Shown here in pieces: positions 45,801 to 59,020 of a stretch of DNA of 64,000 nucleotides (its first letter is position 1; every line of letters begins with the position of its first letter). Location: NCBI GenBank assembly GCA_050084985.1, contig JBITNC010000001.1:46314001-46378000 (forward strand). Direction: 5' to 3'. Made by a program: the position numbers and the translations under genes. This stretch comes from Nageia nagi (taxonomy: Eukaryota; Pinophyta). The notes below the pieces were generated by a model. The model worked only from the letters and a program-made list of their open reading frames with translations, did not search any database and was not told the DNA's origin.

Positions 45801-48800
45801 TACTTCATTTTATATTACATAAAAAATAATAGAGGTTGATAGCTCATTCTTTGAGTTTTAAGCTTCAAGTTCCTTCTCTTCTATAGGGGCAACTAGGTTC
45901 TCATTAACTATCTGCCATAATTTTCTTTCCTGTAGTTCATATTTCATCTAAGGTTCCAAAATAACATAGTCGGAACCATCAAGAATGTGTTTGGGTAAGA
46001 AGGTATCTCCAATTTGCTACATAAGAAGGTGAAAGTGTTAACCAATGTAAGCATGTTAAATTAATCAACTATACATATTTAATTAATGATAAATTTTGAT
46101 CAAAAAATATATGCTTAACTTGTTTAACAAAATTCACATGTGCAAAGGTTTATAATATAATCACAGAATATATTCCATACATCCAACATTTTATCATGAA
46201 TAAGTACCATAATTGTAGATAGGGATAAAGTTGAGGCTTATTTTCTTATTTAAAATTAGGACTTCACTTGGATGCCCGCAAGGTGACACCTAGGTCCTAC
46301 CAATCCTCAACTAGTTCACCTTAGTTAGTAATATACTCTCATAATAAGGAGTATTAACTATATTTCAAGAGTGTGATGTATGTTGGATCGACCAAATTAT
46401 TATCTTGATTAAGTTTTAAGTTATTCTCCTAGGTTATCAAGATAATTTCTAAATGGACATGTGAACATTTGGTATCATTACACACATGCTTGTCCACCTA
46501 TATGGATTTATGTTTAGACTAATAGAGAACTTAGAAGAAATTAATAAGTACAAATTTTTTACCATTTGTATCATTGAATTGAAGGCACCATTTTGCCTTA
46601 TCCTTACCTTATGGCTCCTTAAACAAGTCATGTTGCAAAATATACATGTGGATGTGTTCATTTCAAGGGGTGCACTCTCAATGTCTACAATCTTGCTAGG
46701 ATAAAGCAAATGTGTATAACATACAAATGGATTCTCCCCCTTTTTACAATGCATAACATAAAGAGAATCTCTTTACAATGCATGAGTTCATTATTTTAAG
46801 TAATAAAAATGGATTCTCCCCCTTTTTACTTAAAAAATTCACCTTCCAAAATAAATATGTACTTAAAAAAATCTCCCATTATAATTTTTTACTTTATAGA
46901 GAGAAATTTTAATGCTAAGGGAGAGAAAATCATAAAAAATGCCTTCACTTGTATTTTCACTTAAGAATTTCTCTCTAAAAATTTTCCTTTTAAAGAAAAA
47001 AATATGATCTCCCTCTCCCTTTTTTAAATATTTAAAAAATCATACTAAGGAAAAAAAAATTCCAATTTAACATTTTCCACACATAAAAAATTTATTCAAC
47101 CCCCTTTAGTAATTTAACATTTTGAGGAAAAACAAATTTTACCTTTAATAATTCCACTTTTTGCAAAAATAAAACTAAAAATCCCCCTCCCCCTTTTTTA
47201 ACTTATCAAACATTATCCTCCAAACCTCCCCTTTTGATTTTGTATTAAAAAAATAGGTAAAAAAAAAAAAGCTAAAAGTTACTCATTCAAACAAGGTAAA
47301 AAAAATAATGAGTTGTCTTTGAATGCAATAAATCACCCACCAAGCATGTAAGAAATAAATGCGAAATAGAAACCTACACTCCACTTTATGCAAATTAATT
47401 CTATGTTAGATTAATGATGGCTTAAAAACTTGTTATGCAAGTAACTAAAAAAAACAATTGCCAAAAGAATGCCAACCAATAAAAAAGGGTCATTTAATTA
47501 TAAGAGAGGGGGATGGGTAGATGGGTGGCCAAAACAAAGTGATGATGGTTTGGATAGGTTGCAAAGGTGATAAGGGAGGGGAAAGACCCACCACATGGGT
47601 GGAGGAGGGTAGGGCACTAAATATTTTACTCTAGAAGAAAGAGGGGCATATGTATCAATGGTGGCATGGTGGGGAGATAAAAAATAGCAACAAGTAGGTG
47701 AGTATTGTAGAAGTTGGACAAGCAACAAGTTTGAAGCAAAAGAAGCCAAGTTGTAATGGGTGAGGTAGACATGCATAAGATTAGAGATGGGGTGATGTGA
47801 GGAGGTGTATATGGTGGTGTGATAGATGTTGCACTATTATTTGAACTTAGATTGGCCCCATGAACCTTTCCCTTGATGTCTTTGATGCTTCCATAGCCAT
47901 GGTGACTAAATGGTATGGAGTGCTATGATAGACACCTTTCCCAACTTTCTACCACGTAGTGTCTAGAATTTGTAAAGCACAAAATTGACCCTAATTTTAT
48001 AGATAGGAAGGGTTAGGGTAGTGATAATAAAGCTTGCCAAGTGGGTTAGGTTATGCCCATTTACTAGGGTTTGAAGAGCTAATAAAAGGAAGGAGGGATG
48101 GCAGGAGATGAGAACATACTTGTGAAGGGGGACACAAAATGATAGAGGTGAGGTTGGGTTAGGCTAGGGTGATGAGTAGTTCTATGGTACAAGCTGAGAT
48201 AGGACCTTAGGGTGAGGTTGGACATTTTGTACCATGAGTTGAGAAAGGGCCATTGAGGGAATGAGCTTGTTCCTTCCCCTTGCTTTAAAAAAAAAAAAAC
48301 TTCAAAAAAATATTTAAATGTTTATTTAATTAGCTAATTGTTCATTAGTAATATATTATGTTTATTACAACAAAGGCTAAAGTCTCCCCCCCTTTAATAT
48401 GAAAATATTTTTAATAAGAAAATAAAGCCTTCCCTTCTTGATTGTTAAAAAGGACTATGCATATTAATATATGAAAATAATAATTTGTAAAATTAATTGT
48501 TAAAAAAAATGCAAACTTTACCTTCTTATTTTTCATAAAGGAAATTTTAAGATAAAGTTTTGCAATTTTATCCCTTTTTTTTATACATTTGATAATAGCA
48601 ATATATTATTATTATTTAAGCAATTTTATCAAAGAACTTTGTAGTTAACAAAAGAAATGTTAGAAGAAATAATTGCACAATAATAAAATATTGTTATTTT
48701 AAGAAATTATTTCTCAAAAATAACTTACAACTAACCCATAAATAATGTGAGTAACATAATGATTAGTCTAAAAATTGATAAAGGATTAAAAGTATAGGAG

Positions 48801-48902
48801 GTTATACCTTTACAAGGCTTTTACCTCAACCAAGGATGTTGATGAATCTCCAAGAAGAAGGATGGAGTATCCAAGGATGTTGAATAAGAGCCTCCAAGTA
48901 TG
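45801..48902 (-). other. Long leader of copia copy 2
   Basis: About 3.1 kb between gag and the primer site, matching the leader of copy 1 in length and in part in sequence (46260-46800 against 3400-3980 inverted). Region 47490-48280 is a G-rich (plus strand) tract without recognised coding sequence. Region 46780-47290 has many runs of CCCC and poly-T. Confidence 0.55.
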
Positions 48903-48914
48903 GCTCTGATACCA
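48903..48914 (-). other. Primer-binding site of copia copy 2
   Basis: Minus strand TGGTATCAGAGC, two bases inside the LTR end at 48917. Confidence 0.88.
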
Positions 48915-48916
48915 AA

Positions 48917-49415
48917 TGAAGGATTTAATACTTAAAGTATAAAATACTAATATACCAAGATCACTTGAAATCTCTCTTAAACATCAACACTTGAAGCATA
49001 AATACAATAGCCAATCTCACAAATTTGTCACATATATAAAGTGGTTCCTCTCATATAAGCGAGTACATCCACTAAATACGATCCTTTTCATTCATAAAGA
49101 TAACTCTCTTATAAGATCTCTTTATTTCTCTCCTAACACTAATCCTAGAGCATAACTTTACTTCAACTTTTGGTGTGTGATCTCAAGGAGAGGGCCTTCT
49201 ATTTATAGGCCAAAATCCTCCCTTAGATCACCATTTTAACCATGACATGCATCACCCTTTTACCCAAGGGGAATGGTCATGAGAAGGAGTGTAGGATAAG
49301 TTACATTATCATATTCACTTAAATACTTAAGGTATTTAGGGATACCCTTAAATATTGGTGAATTTACAAGAAGAACCTTATGAAATCTTACAATAATGCA
49401 TTATACATTCCAACA
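48917..49415 (-). repeat. Copia copy 2, 5' LTR
   Basis: A 499-bp LTR reading TGTTGGAATG on the minus strand from 49415 and ending CTTCA. Similar to both LTRs of copy 1, with a TATA box (CTATAAATA, minus strand) at about 49200-49208. Confidence 0.88.
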
Positions 49416-51287
49416 TGATAAGTTATAGCAAATATGCTTACAACAACACTATGTGATAAAGATAGTAACAAAAATGAACTTGTGGCATTAGTTAAATAGT
49501 ATGATGATAAAATATGGACATTATTTTTTGATTACTCCAACTATTTGCATGGGGATATGGCAAGGATTAAGCTAGTATCTTCTGAAGGTAGTATGATTCT
49601 TCTGGCTAATAAGTTAAATTTGGAATACACTAATAATATGGCTAAGTATGAAGCTTTGGTATTGGGATTAAAGGCATTAATTAATCTTGAAATTAGTTAG
49701 TTAAAAGTTTATGGTGACTCACAACTTGTCATCAATCAAATCAATGATGTTTACAACATAAAAGATGAAAAATTGTAGACATATAAGGACTTAGTTGCTT
49801 TGATAATTCAAATAGGCTTTATAGAGATTTGGTTTGAAAATATTTCAAGAAATAATAACAAATTTGCAGATGTTATGGCTAATATTGCTTCATTAACACC
49901 TATCTTAGTTAAATATGAGGAAATTATCAAAATCAATAGCTTTAGACATTGTTCTTTTATGGATGATAATGATTACCAAGGGTTCTTTACGAAAGAGCAA
50001 CTCATATGTGCTATTCTTCCATTACATGAATGATATGTTGACATTTATAACTACCTAAATCAAGGAAAGATTATGGATTCATGTTAGTCCAAATTTATCA
50101 AATGAATATTGAAACACATGGATACAAGGTATATCATTATTGATGATATTATTTATAAAAAGATCATTTGATAGCATTTTACTTAGATGTCTAAATGAAA
50201 CTAAAGTAAACAAAGCTATGGAATAAGTACATGATAACATAAATGGTGGATATTTCAATGGTAAAGCTATCTTTTATAATCTTTTAAGAGTAGGATATTA
50301 TTGAACATCTATAGAAAATGATTGCATTTTAAATAGTCAAAAATATGAAAAATATAAAAAAAAAAATTTAACTCGAAATAGGCTCCTTCAAGTGAATTAG
50401 CCATAATGATAACTCCTTGGCATTTTGCTATTTGGGCTTTGGATTTAATTAGAGTTATCAACCCCAAATTTAGTGAGGGAAATGAATTCATTTTAGTGGC
50501 TACTAATACTTTACAAAATGGGAAAAAGTTGTACCATTAAGATCATATAAAGGTCCTCAAATTATGAAATTCATAACTAAAAACATTATATCAATATTTG
50601 ATGTTCCATCTCATGTAATCATGGACAATGGAAAGAATTTCAAATTCAAACAAGTAAAGGAATTTTGCAAGAACTTCAAAATAAAACAAATATTTTTATC
50701 AACATATTATCAATAATGCAATGGAAAAATAGAAGAAACCAACAAAACCATTATTAATATTTTATGCAAAATAGTTAAGCAAACTCATAGATATTGACAT
50801 TCATAGCTTATATATACACTTTGGGTATACAAAACAAGTACAAGTTGGTTGCACACCATTTTCATTAATCTATGGAGATGAGGTAGTCCTACCATTGGAA
50901 GTAGAAACACCATCATTGAGGGTGTATCTAGAAGGTATCATTGATTGGAAACAACAATGAAAAGCAAGATTGAGGTAGCTAAAAGAATTAGATGAAAAAT
51001 TAATCCATCCCTTAGAACATCTCAAAGATTATCAACGAAGAGCTAAAAAAGCATATAGAAAGAAGATTATACTAAGAGAATTCCAAGTGGGTGACCTAGT
51101 GCTCAAAGAGAATCATCATAAATCATAGGTTTAAAAATAAGATAATGGTGAGTTTGAAATAAATTGGATAAGACCATACATTATTAAAATAAAATATACA
51201 AATAATGCATACAAACTAGCAATAGTTGATGGAAAAGTTGATAAATGCTCAACTGATGTTAAGCACCTTAAGCCCTTTTATGCATAA
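49416..51287 (+). pseudogene. Tat-like gypsy second RNase H and integrase remnant
   Basis: The RNase H at about 49500-49960 is of the extra type found in Tat/Athila elements: LEYTNNMAKYEALVLGLKAL, then YGDSQLVINQI and a final ISRNNNKFADVMANIASL. Integrase follows (50390-51285): PWHFAIWALDLI core start, SHVIMDNGKNFK with the second acidic residue, a GKIEETNKTI helix with the third, and a tail reading GDEVVLPLEVETPS, REFQVGDLVLKE and KHLKPFYA. Stops and shifts throughout. It is the other half of the element whose gag lies at 41794-43096. Confidence 0.8.
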
Positions 51288-52760
51288 GGAAATCTTATCA
51301 CATAGGTTTTATTAATAATATTTTAGTTAGTCATTAGATTAGAGATTATTTATTAGGATCCTAGCTCCATTTTTGTTAAGCCAGTGCTTGCACTAGCTTC
51401 CTACATAGATTTTTCTCATATAAGGGTTACACTTAGGTCAGGAAGGACATGTGACAACATCATATTAGGGTTAATTAATTATCTTAACAAATTAATGATA
51501 TAGGTTCAATAAATCATATAGATGATGCCTTGGGTAATGAAACTTAATTATAATATACCACTTATAAATCAAATCTCTCAAGGTAGTTATACCTCAACAC
51601 TAGAATAATTCTAAGCCCAAAAATACTATAAGGCTTAACAACTATGCTACCTTGTATGTTCATGCTAACATAAGAGTCTGAGCCAACATTTATATAATAA
51701 ATCAAATAGTTCATCAAGGATAAGTACAAATATTATTCCCTACTCTCTTAAATTTGTATACATGATTCATAATTCACTTATATCATTCTTATTCATTTGC
51801 TTGATACATCATGTCCTTTTTTGGGTAGACATTAAATAACCATCACTATTTTATGATCACTTGGTTGGGACCAAACCAACCATTCATTTGGGTTATCTTG
51901 GTTATTAGGACTAAAATAATCATTAATATAATGGCCACATTATCACTAGTACTATAATCTTGCATGGTTGAGAAAAGACCAATCATATTTGATTCATATT
52001 TGCTGGTTGGGTCTCAACTAGCCTTCATTATCATCTTTGAGTCACCTTTGTTGGTTGGGTATTAACTAACCATCATCATACTAGTTTATATGTTGCATTT
52101 AGGAATGGGGCATGTACCTCATGATGATGTTAACATATACTATTATGATTGCATGTGTTTCATATAGGAATGGGGCATATATTACATGACAATTTGGGTG
52201 TACCTTAATCATGATCTTGTATGTATGCATCTAAGAATGAAACATTGAGTATTTTTGTATTTGGTCTTCTCAATATTATGTAAGCATATTATATTAATTT
52301 CATACTTGCTTCATTATTACTATATTATATATGATAAAATGTTATGATGATTTACTCTTATTATCATTGCTATATCTTTTATGAGTTAACCATCACATAT
52401 ATGCTTGGACATTTGGTGTCTTATCTCTCCCATTTTCAGGTTATTTTTTTTCTCTTGGTTCATTCTACTTCATGTAAGCCATTAACTCTCACAACCAAGG
52501 TAAAGATGTAGCAATATACATCATCATTCCTTAATGATTTGAATAGTTATATATTTAAACTAGGGAAGTATCAATTTTTTCCTTTATTTACCTTTACTTC
52601 CTTTGCAAGCATAATGTCATTTCAAAATTCATTCTCATTATACTTATAAAGTAAGGTATCTATTGATACCTAAAATTGATCCCCTTAATATGGTCCCACT
52701 TAAGTGCAACATTACATACATTTTTAATCACACTTTATCACATTTCAATCATATTTTACC
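51288..52760 (+). repeat. 3' untranslated region and left part of the 3' LTR of the Tat-like element
   Basis: Non-coding sequence between the end of integrase and the part of the LTR also present at the left. The LTR start could not be fixed. A set of GGTTGGG...AACTAACCAT repeats lies at 51860-52075. Confidence 0.5.
51860..52075. repeat. Degenerate repeats with GGTTGGG / AACTAACC words
   Basis: Four or so units of about 50-60 bp: CTTGGTTGGGACCAAACCAA, then two with TGGTTGGGTCTCAACTAGCC and TTGGTTGGGTATTAACTAAC. The paired GGTTGG and CCAACC-like words could form short hairpins. Confidence 0.5.
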
Positions 52761-53465
52761 TTATTATCACATATTTTGTCAGGTTGTGTTCTTGTTTTTA
52801 TGTTAGGTACATCAGGATGGCTTCAACCTTCATACAAGGGGTAAAATGGTGATATCATGCTTGATATAAATGTAAGTATCACTAACTTGGGGAAAGCATA
52901 TCAAGATTACATCTCGATAGTCAGTACCCTACATGGGTGTTTCTAAACACCACCTATTGAGATTGGAATCTTGTTATCACTCAAGCAAATATCTATTATC
53001 CATCTTCATGATCATATGCTTGGTTCAACTTATTAATACATCTATTGTTATCGATCCTTGCTGGTGGACCTCATTCCTTTAGAATGCTAGCATCCACATT
53101 AGAGTGTGCACCCATGTTGAGCTCTTGGAACCTAGCACTCGTGTTGAGATCTTTTATGTTGTTAGTTATGGGGTTTGCACATCAAGATCACCTTGCTTCA
53201 ATCAATTTAGCCTAAATAGATTTAGCTTCAACATAGGTAAGTACACATAGGTATTTATCCTACACTTGATTCCATATTTTTAGTGCGTGCATTTGTTTTG
53301 TATCTTAACATTGATATAATTCATAATTCTATTATCACTCTTCATTTTCTATTATTCATTTATGTTTATTTGATAAAAATAGCTTAGATATTACATACCT
53401 AAATATTTATATGTATTCAGTTCATTTAGGCCAAAACCTTAGGTGTACAAAAACACATATCAATA
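52761..53465 (+). repeat. 3' LTR (shared right part) of the Tat-like element
   Basis: Direct repeat of 40901-41584 and ends AAAACACATATCAATA, where the 5' copy ends CCAACA. Divergence is large, so the element is old. Confidence 0.72.
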
Positions 53466-54242
53466 AAACCACACTATCAATGCGTTTATTCTATATAATT
53501 TTTCTTATTTTTTTTCATGTATCTTCCATTAGAAAACTAGTTTTTAAAAAGTACATGTCCATTTGCAAAAGGAAACTGGTTTTAATAAGTGGATTTATTT
53601 TTGATAAGTATGGAGAGAAAAAAATGGTTTTCATCCCATCCTTGTACTTGTAATGCTTTTTACGATTTTCACTATAAGATTTCTCTCTCTCTTTCTCTCT
53701 TTTTTGCATGACATTGATGTTTAGAAATGTTGCAGCTACTTCATCGACATATTTTTTTTTAAATAATGTGATTAAAAAACTAATTATATAGGTAAATACT
53801 TATTATATTGCCTATATCTAGATCTTTATCTTGATTTTTTCCTACATGGTATTCTTTTTTTTTTTTGTAAGAAAAACCTTGTGTTGTTTGGTGTTTCAAT
53901 CATTTTGATATATGATTTTTTTCCTTTTTTTTGTATTTCAAGTAGATTCATATTTTAACTCACCAATTTCAATCAAAACTCTTTCTTTTTTCAAAACTTT
54001 GCTTATCATCATCTCAAAAACTTTCTTTATATACTTTATAACATGTTATTTTAAAAATGGAAGAATAAAATCCATAAAATTATATTTATTTCATTTTCAT
54101 CTAACTTACATTTTATAGACTACTATACCTTTTTGAATGATGGGATAGAATTTTTCAATTGCTCATTTGATCCTTGAAAAACTACAAATAGACATATTAC
54201 CTTAATAAGGTATGGTTTTGTACTTATATTAATCCATGAATA
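53466..54242. other. AT-rich stretch with no identified feature
   Basis: Poly-T-rich sequence with no recognisable frame. It is the left flank of the gag-only LTR element. Confidence 0.45.
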
Positions 54243-54247
54243 GCTTG

Positions 54248-54993
54248 TGTAGACTCTAAATTGTGTAAAATATAAATAAACACAATTAAATAAATAGTGA
54301 ACAATATACAATAGACACTATATTAAATCACAACAAATATACATGAAAAGCATACACCTGATATGAAGTGTGTGTACAATCCTCAAAAGTAGATAGAGAT
54401 GAATCTTCAAAGGATTGGGATTAGAATTGTGGTGAGCTCACAGCTAATCTTCATGTGCATGAACTAATAGCTCAACCATCCAAGCCTAGAACCCTTGATC
54501 TAGAAGATGTATGCCACTAATGGCCTGAGAGAAGCATGCTGCTATTGACATAGGAGAAGCATGCCAATTATTGCATGGAATGTGTCAAATTATAATGTAT
54601 GCCAAAGATAGAAAGTCCAAAACTCAAAGTATAATAAATTCTTAAGATAGGTGGCATCTAGAGACACTATTACAATTGACAACCACTTATCAGAGTTCTT
54701 TATCAATATCAAAAGAGTTTTCATCTATAGAGATCAACCTATCCACCTATTTATATAGCCTAAAAAATACATATAAAGGAGTGAAGGCCAACCTCTTGCA
54801 ATAATATAATCATTGTTATACTCAAGATACTTTAAAATAAGACCCATGCTATATGATATAACATTTAATATAACACATGGAATTGCATTATAATATCCTT
54901 TTATCTTGACATATGTAATATTACATTAAATCATTTAAGAAGTATAAATATGATTTATTAAATAAATAATAAATCATTTTTAGGTGTATACAT
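54248..54993 (-). repeat. 3' LTR of the gag-only element
   Basis: Matches 59021-59773, for example CTCAACCATCCAAGCCTAGA and AAGACCCATG-TATATGATAT. On the minus strand it starts TGTATACACC. Confidence 0.78.
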
Positions 54994-55008
54994 TTTCCCC
55001 CTCTTTGG
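54994..55008 (-). other. Polypurine tract of the gag-only element
   Basis: Minus strand AAAGAGGGGGAAAA directly before the LTR start. A near-identical arrangement is found at 39703. Confidence 0.7.
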
Positions 55009-57100
55009 ATATGAAATGAAAATAATTGAAATTGCATAATCTAAAGAATAGAGAAGAGAAGAGAATTTTCAATAGTAAAGCAGAATTCCCTCTTTTGATC
55101 GATATGCTAAGTATGGTATATTTTTTGCATCCTTTTGGTCTTGGTTTCCCCTTTCTCATGCTATGTTGAGTAAGAAAGCCAAAAAATAGGATTCCTTCTA
55201 TGAGGTGGGATGTCTATGCTAATCCTACTCACTTGGATAATACTTGCAGAACAAAGCAAAATATACCCACATAGATCACATCCATGAAAGAATAAGAAAT
55301 ATAAAGAGCAAGGATGAAATTAATATAATATGTAGTGTGTAACTTTGGTTTATGTAGATCATAGTGCTATAAACAGTGATATATAGACTACTGTGATGGA
55401 TAACTCATAATCTATGAAGAGCAAATGCATGAGGTTATCTTTAATGCCCCAAACTTGTAATATCCATGATGTATAGAATACTATGATAGACAAATCATAG
55501 TATATAAAGACCATGTTGATGAGAATTTTTAATGACTCAAGCTTGAAATAATGATGATTATCAAGATGATGAGAACTTTTAATGACTTAAGCTTGGAATA
55601 ATCCTGCAATTGATAAGAGATGTTGCTCATGGAGTGACCATGGATTTGAAAATAATTATTAGTATAATAATGAACAATAGCATTTAATTTTTAGTAATGT
55701 ACCAAATATTTAAACATTCAATGGCCTTGCATTTCAATACTTCAATTTATATAAATTTTCAAAGTGAATACACATCATTAGTAATGTGGTATACCTAAAA
55801 TTTTCTAGCCATGTCTTTAATAAATGTGGTCAAATTCAATAAACCATTACAAACATATGAAAGAATCACATAAATAAGAAGATATTCAATTAAATTTCAA
55901 TATTCACCAATTACAAATAATTTATAGTCATTGCATATTACTGGTAGCATGAGTTTTTTCATATGAAGCACATAAATTTGAAAGATATTCAATTAACGAT
56001 CATCCATATCATTTTGCATCATGTTAGATTCGAAACAACATTACCATTTATCATAAAATTTTTAAGATATATCATGAATTAGAAACATTTTACCATATTT
56101 TTAATTTGTCTATGTAATGATGATATCGCTTAGGAGAAAGAATCCATTCAATTGGCCTTAAAAATAACCATTCGATATGCAATATTTCATAAACAATGTA
56201 ATAATGTTATATTATACCAGATTTTTAAAGATACAATGACCTTGAATTTCATTAATAAAACATGCATTTTTTTAGAAATAGCAATCATAAGGATAGCATA
56301 TGCAATGTTCACTTTTCACACTAGATATTCAAAGAAGATATAATGGTCTTAATTCATCAAGTGCAATAAATATCATAAACATGACCGTAATTAAAAATGT
56401 TTAAGATGATATACTTTACTTGTACTAACCTATATGCCCTAAGAATGGGCAATTTTACACTTTTTGATTCTAAATTATGATTTTTTGCCTTATGATTTTC
56501 AATATCTGATTTCTATTGTGCCCCCAGCTAAAACTAAAATTGCCTCTAGCTAAAATTGAAATTGCCCCTAGTTGAGTCTATATCCACTTTGAATGATGTC
56601 TCTTATTTATTTTATTTTTTATTTTAAGTGAAATGCAACTATTATGCGATGCAATGGTTAGAAAAAATACTAACTTATATATGAGGTATTTAATTAGCAT
56701 GGAAAATTTGAGAATTTTAATGAGAGATAAAGACTAGAAAAATAATTGATAAAAGAAGAAGACTTAATGAAATGATGAGGATGAAAAGATGAAAAAGAAA
56801 ATAAGAAGTAAAAGAACATGATTGAAAAGATGAAGATGTGCAGATAGCATGACTAAAAACTTGATAAAATTTGCCATGCTAATCAAATGCATGCAATGGA
56901 ATGACTCATGATATGCAACCTATATGAAATGCAACCTATATGAAATGCAACCTATATGAAATGCATCATATATGAAATACATAATATATGAAATGCATCC
57001 TATATGATATGCAAAATTTAGAAATTATAGTACCCTAGAGGGTGGTGGAACCACCAACATATAATTTAGCATATTTTTCTATGAGAAATTGACCTTTGTG
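55009..57100 (-). other. Non-coding 3' interior of the gag-only element
   Basis: AT-rich sequence with ATGATAGACAAATCATAGTA-type words around 55380-55510 and a 16-bp minisatellite at 56911-57015. No coding domain is found where pol would be expected. Confidence 0.5.
56911..57015. repeat. 16-bp minisatellite
   Basis: About six tandem units of ATATGAAATGCAACCT, decaying to ATATGAAATGCATCAT and ATATGATATGCAAAAT. Confidence 0.85.
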
Positions 57101-58415
57101 TATAAATTATCAATTGTATTTTCTGTACCTTGGGTTGCTACTCTCTCCATAAGATCAATAATTTCAAGTTGTGTTGATGGACTTGCTGCATTGAACGTTT
57201 CTATTTATGACCATTTATTAAAGAGTGAAATCTTAAATTAATACTTTTCATAAGGCCAATATTTTTGCATTCTGTATTCTTGTAATCAAATCTCAATTAC
57301 ATTTAATCGAGCTAAAAATTTTCTTATGCTTTCCTGACTAGTTGGATTTACAGAGAAAGAACCATAATTTCTATTACTATTTTCACACCATTGGAAACTC
57401 TCAAATATCAAGGCATGCTACTGATAGTGTGATTCCTCATCATAAGTTTTCTAAAATTTTGCAATTTCATCTACAATCTCTATATTTGAAGCATTTTGAT
57501 TAATCTCATATTTACCTTATGCAATGAGGTACAAAATTACAACCTTCAAATCATTACAAGAATTTGTAGAATGACCCTTTCTTTGATGATAAGTGTAATA
57601 AGTATCCTCATTTACAATTGGAATATGATCATATTTTGCACTTTTTTCTAATGGTATCAATAAACCGTTTTTGCTTAGATCTCTCATAATAAGCCTTGGC
57701 TAATGTGCACTAAGTATCTCAAATTTTGGGGCCTCTTGATCAGGTGGTGGGGAGCAATTATGGGCATCCTATTTGGGTGTTTCTATAATGTGGGCATCTT
57801 GTGTTTTCAAAGTTTCCTGAGATGTTACTCTTTGCAAACACTATTTTAGTTTTGTTTGTTGAGATGAAATTTGAATTTGAGGTTTAGGTTGCAGTTTAAG
57901 TTATGATTTCAGTTGAGGTGTTTGATTATATTGTTGCTTTTGTATGTTTTCTTTCTCAAACATTTGCATATAATATTTTCTTCCATATGGATCTTCTAAT
58001 AATGTATCTAATTCTTTTCTTAAAAATGCATGATATTTTTTATTTGAATCAAGATTATTATAAATGCCTAATATCAAAAAAGGATTGGCTAACATATGCT
58101 CTTTAATTTTCTTAAGTTGATTTTGAGGTATCAAATTTTTAAATGCAATATCATACATTTCATAATTATTCATAGCTTCAAGATTTAAATATGCATCATA
58201 ATCAAATTCAGCAATATAATCATCCTCATCATCACTATAATTATCATGTACTTGATTTTATACGATAACATATCTTTTTGTACATCATCATCATTTGCAG
58301 TTGTCAAGCATGAATTTGGTAAACTCATTTCATCATAAGATTTTCTATTGTTATTTTGGACAACATCCATAACCTTAAAAATTTCTTGTTTATGAAAAAG
58401 ATGCCAATAAAGCAC
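57100..58415 (-). pseudogene. Gag remnant with variant zinc knuckle
   Basis: Two clean pieces at 57901-58173 and 58185-58415 contain NPFLILGIYNNLDSNKKYHA and an Asn-rich N-terminus. Continuing on the minus strand past stops, about 57520-57605 reads TYYTYHQRKGHSTNSCNDLK followed by a VVILYLIA-G tail. That is the Athila/Tat gag knuckle pattern with its first Cys replaced by Tyr. The frame runs on to a further gag-like segment (SIRKFLARLNVIEI and similar) near 57300. Several stops make it non-functional as read. Confidence 0.62.
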
Positions 58416-59020
58416 TTATTATATTCCAATATTTTATAAAACCACATGTAGTTGTAGTATCCATGCTAAAATGCAAAAAAATAGCCTTTAAAATACAATT
58501 TTGTATGCAAAAATATTTTTATATAAAAACCTCAAGAAATCTTGATAAAAATGCATGTAATAAGCTCAAATTAATCTAAAAAAGTTACCTACTATGATGA
58601 CCTATGGTTTTGGTAAGTTTTGATTATGAAACAAGTCAGCAACTAGTTGCAAAATATTTTCAAATTTTATGATTTTTAAATGTGACATTTTTTGCAAATA
58701 TATTTTCAAAATCACTCAAAATATGCAAATCTAGACCTAGAAAAATAAAAAAATTTCCTAATTATATTTATGTATGGTTTGGACAAATTTTTCTAATGCT
58801 AGATCCTACCAAATTGAAGAAAATGACCTCCAAAAATTCTATAATGATGTTTTTCAGAAAATAAGTTTTTCAAAGCGATAAAATTTTCTAAATTTGAAGA
58901 GAATTAACTCAACCAAAAAGAAAATAAAACCAAAGGTTTCTAGTGCAAGACTCCTTAAAAAAAGTGACGCCTTAAAATAAAAATTCTAGGGTTTATAGGA
59001 TACATTGGAGTTCATCAAAA

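Larger units (their letters stand above)
43097..49415 (-). mobile_element. Ty1/copia element, copy 2 (3' truncated), minus strand
   Basis: Same family as 794-9267. The 5' LTR (48917-49415), primer site (48903-48914), a leader of about 3 kb, gag and pol through to early RNase H align with that copy in inverted orientation. Homology stops at about 43097, matching about 7430 of copy 1, so the end of RNase H and the 3' LTR are gone. It sits within a Tat-like gypsy element. Confidence 0.87.
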
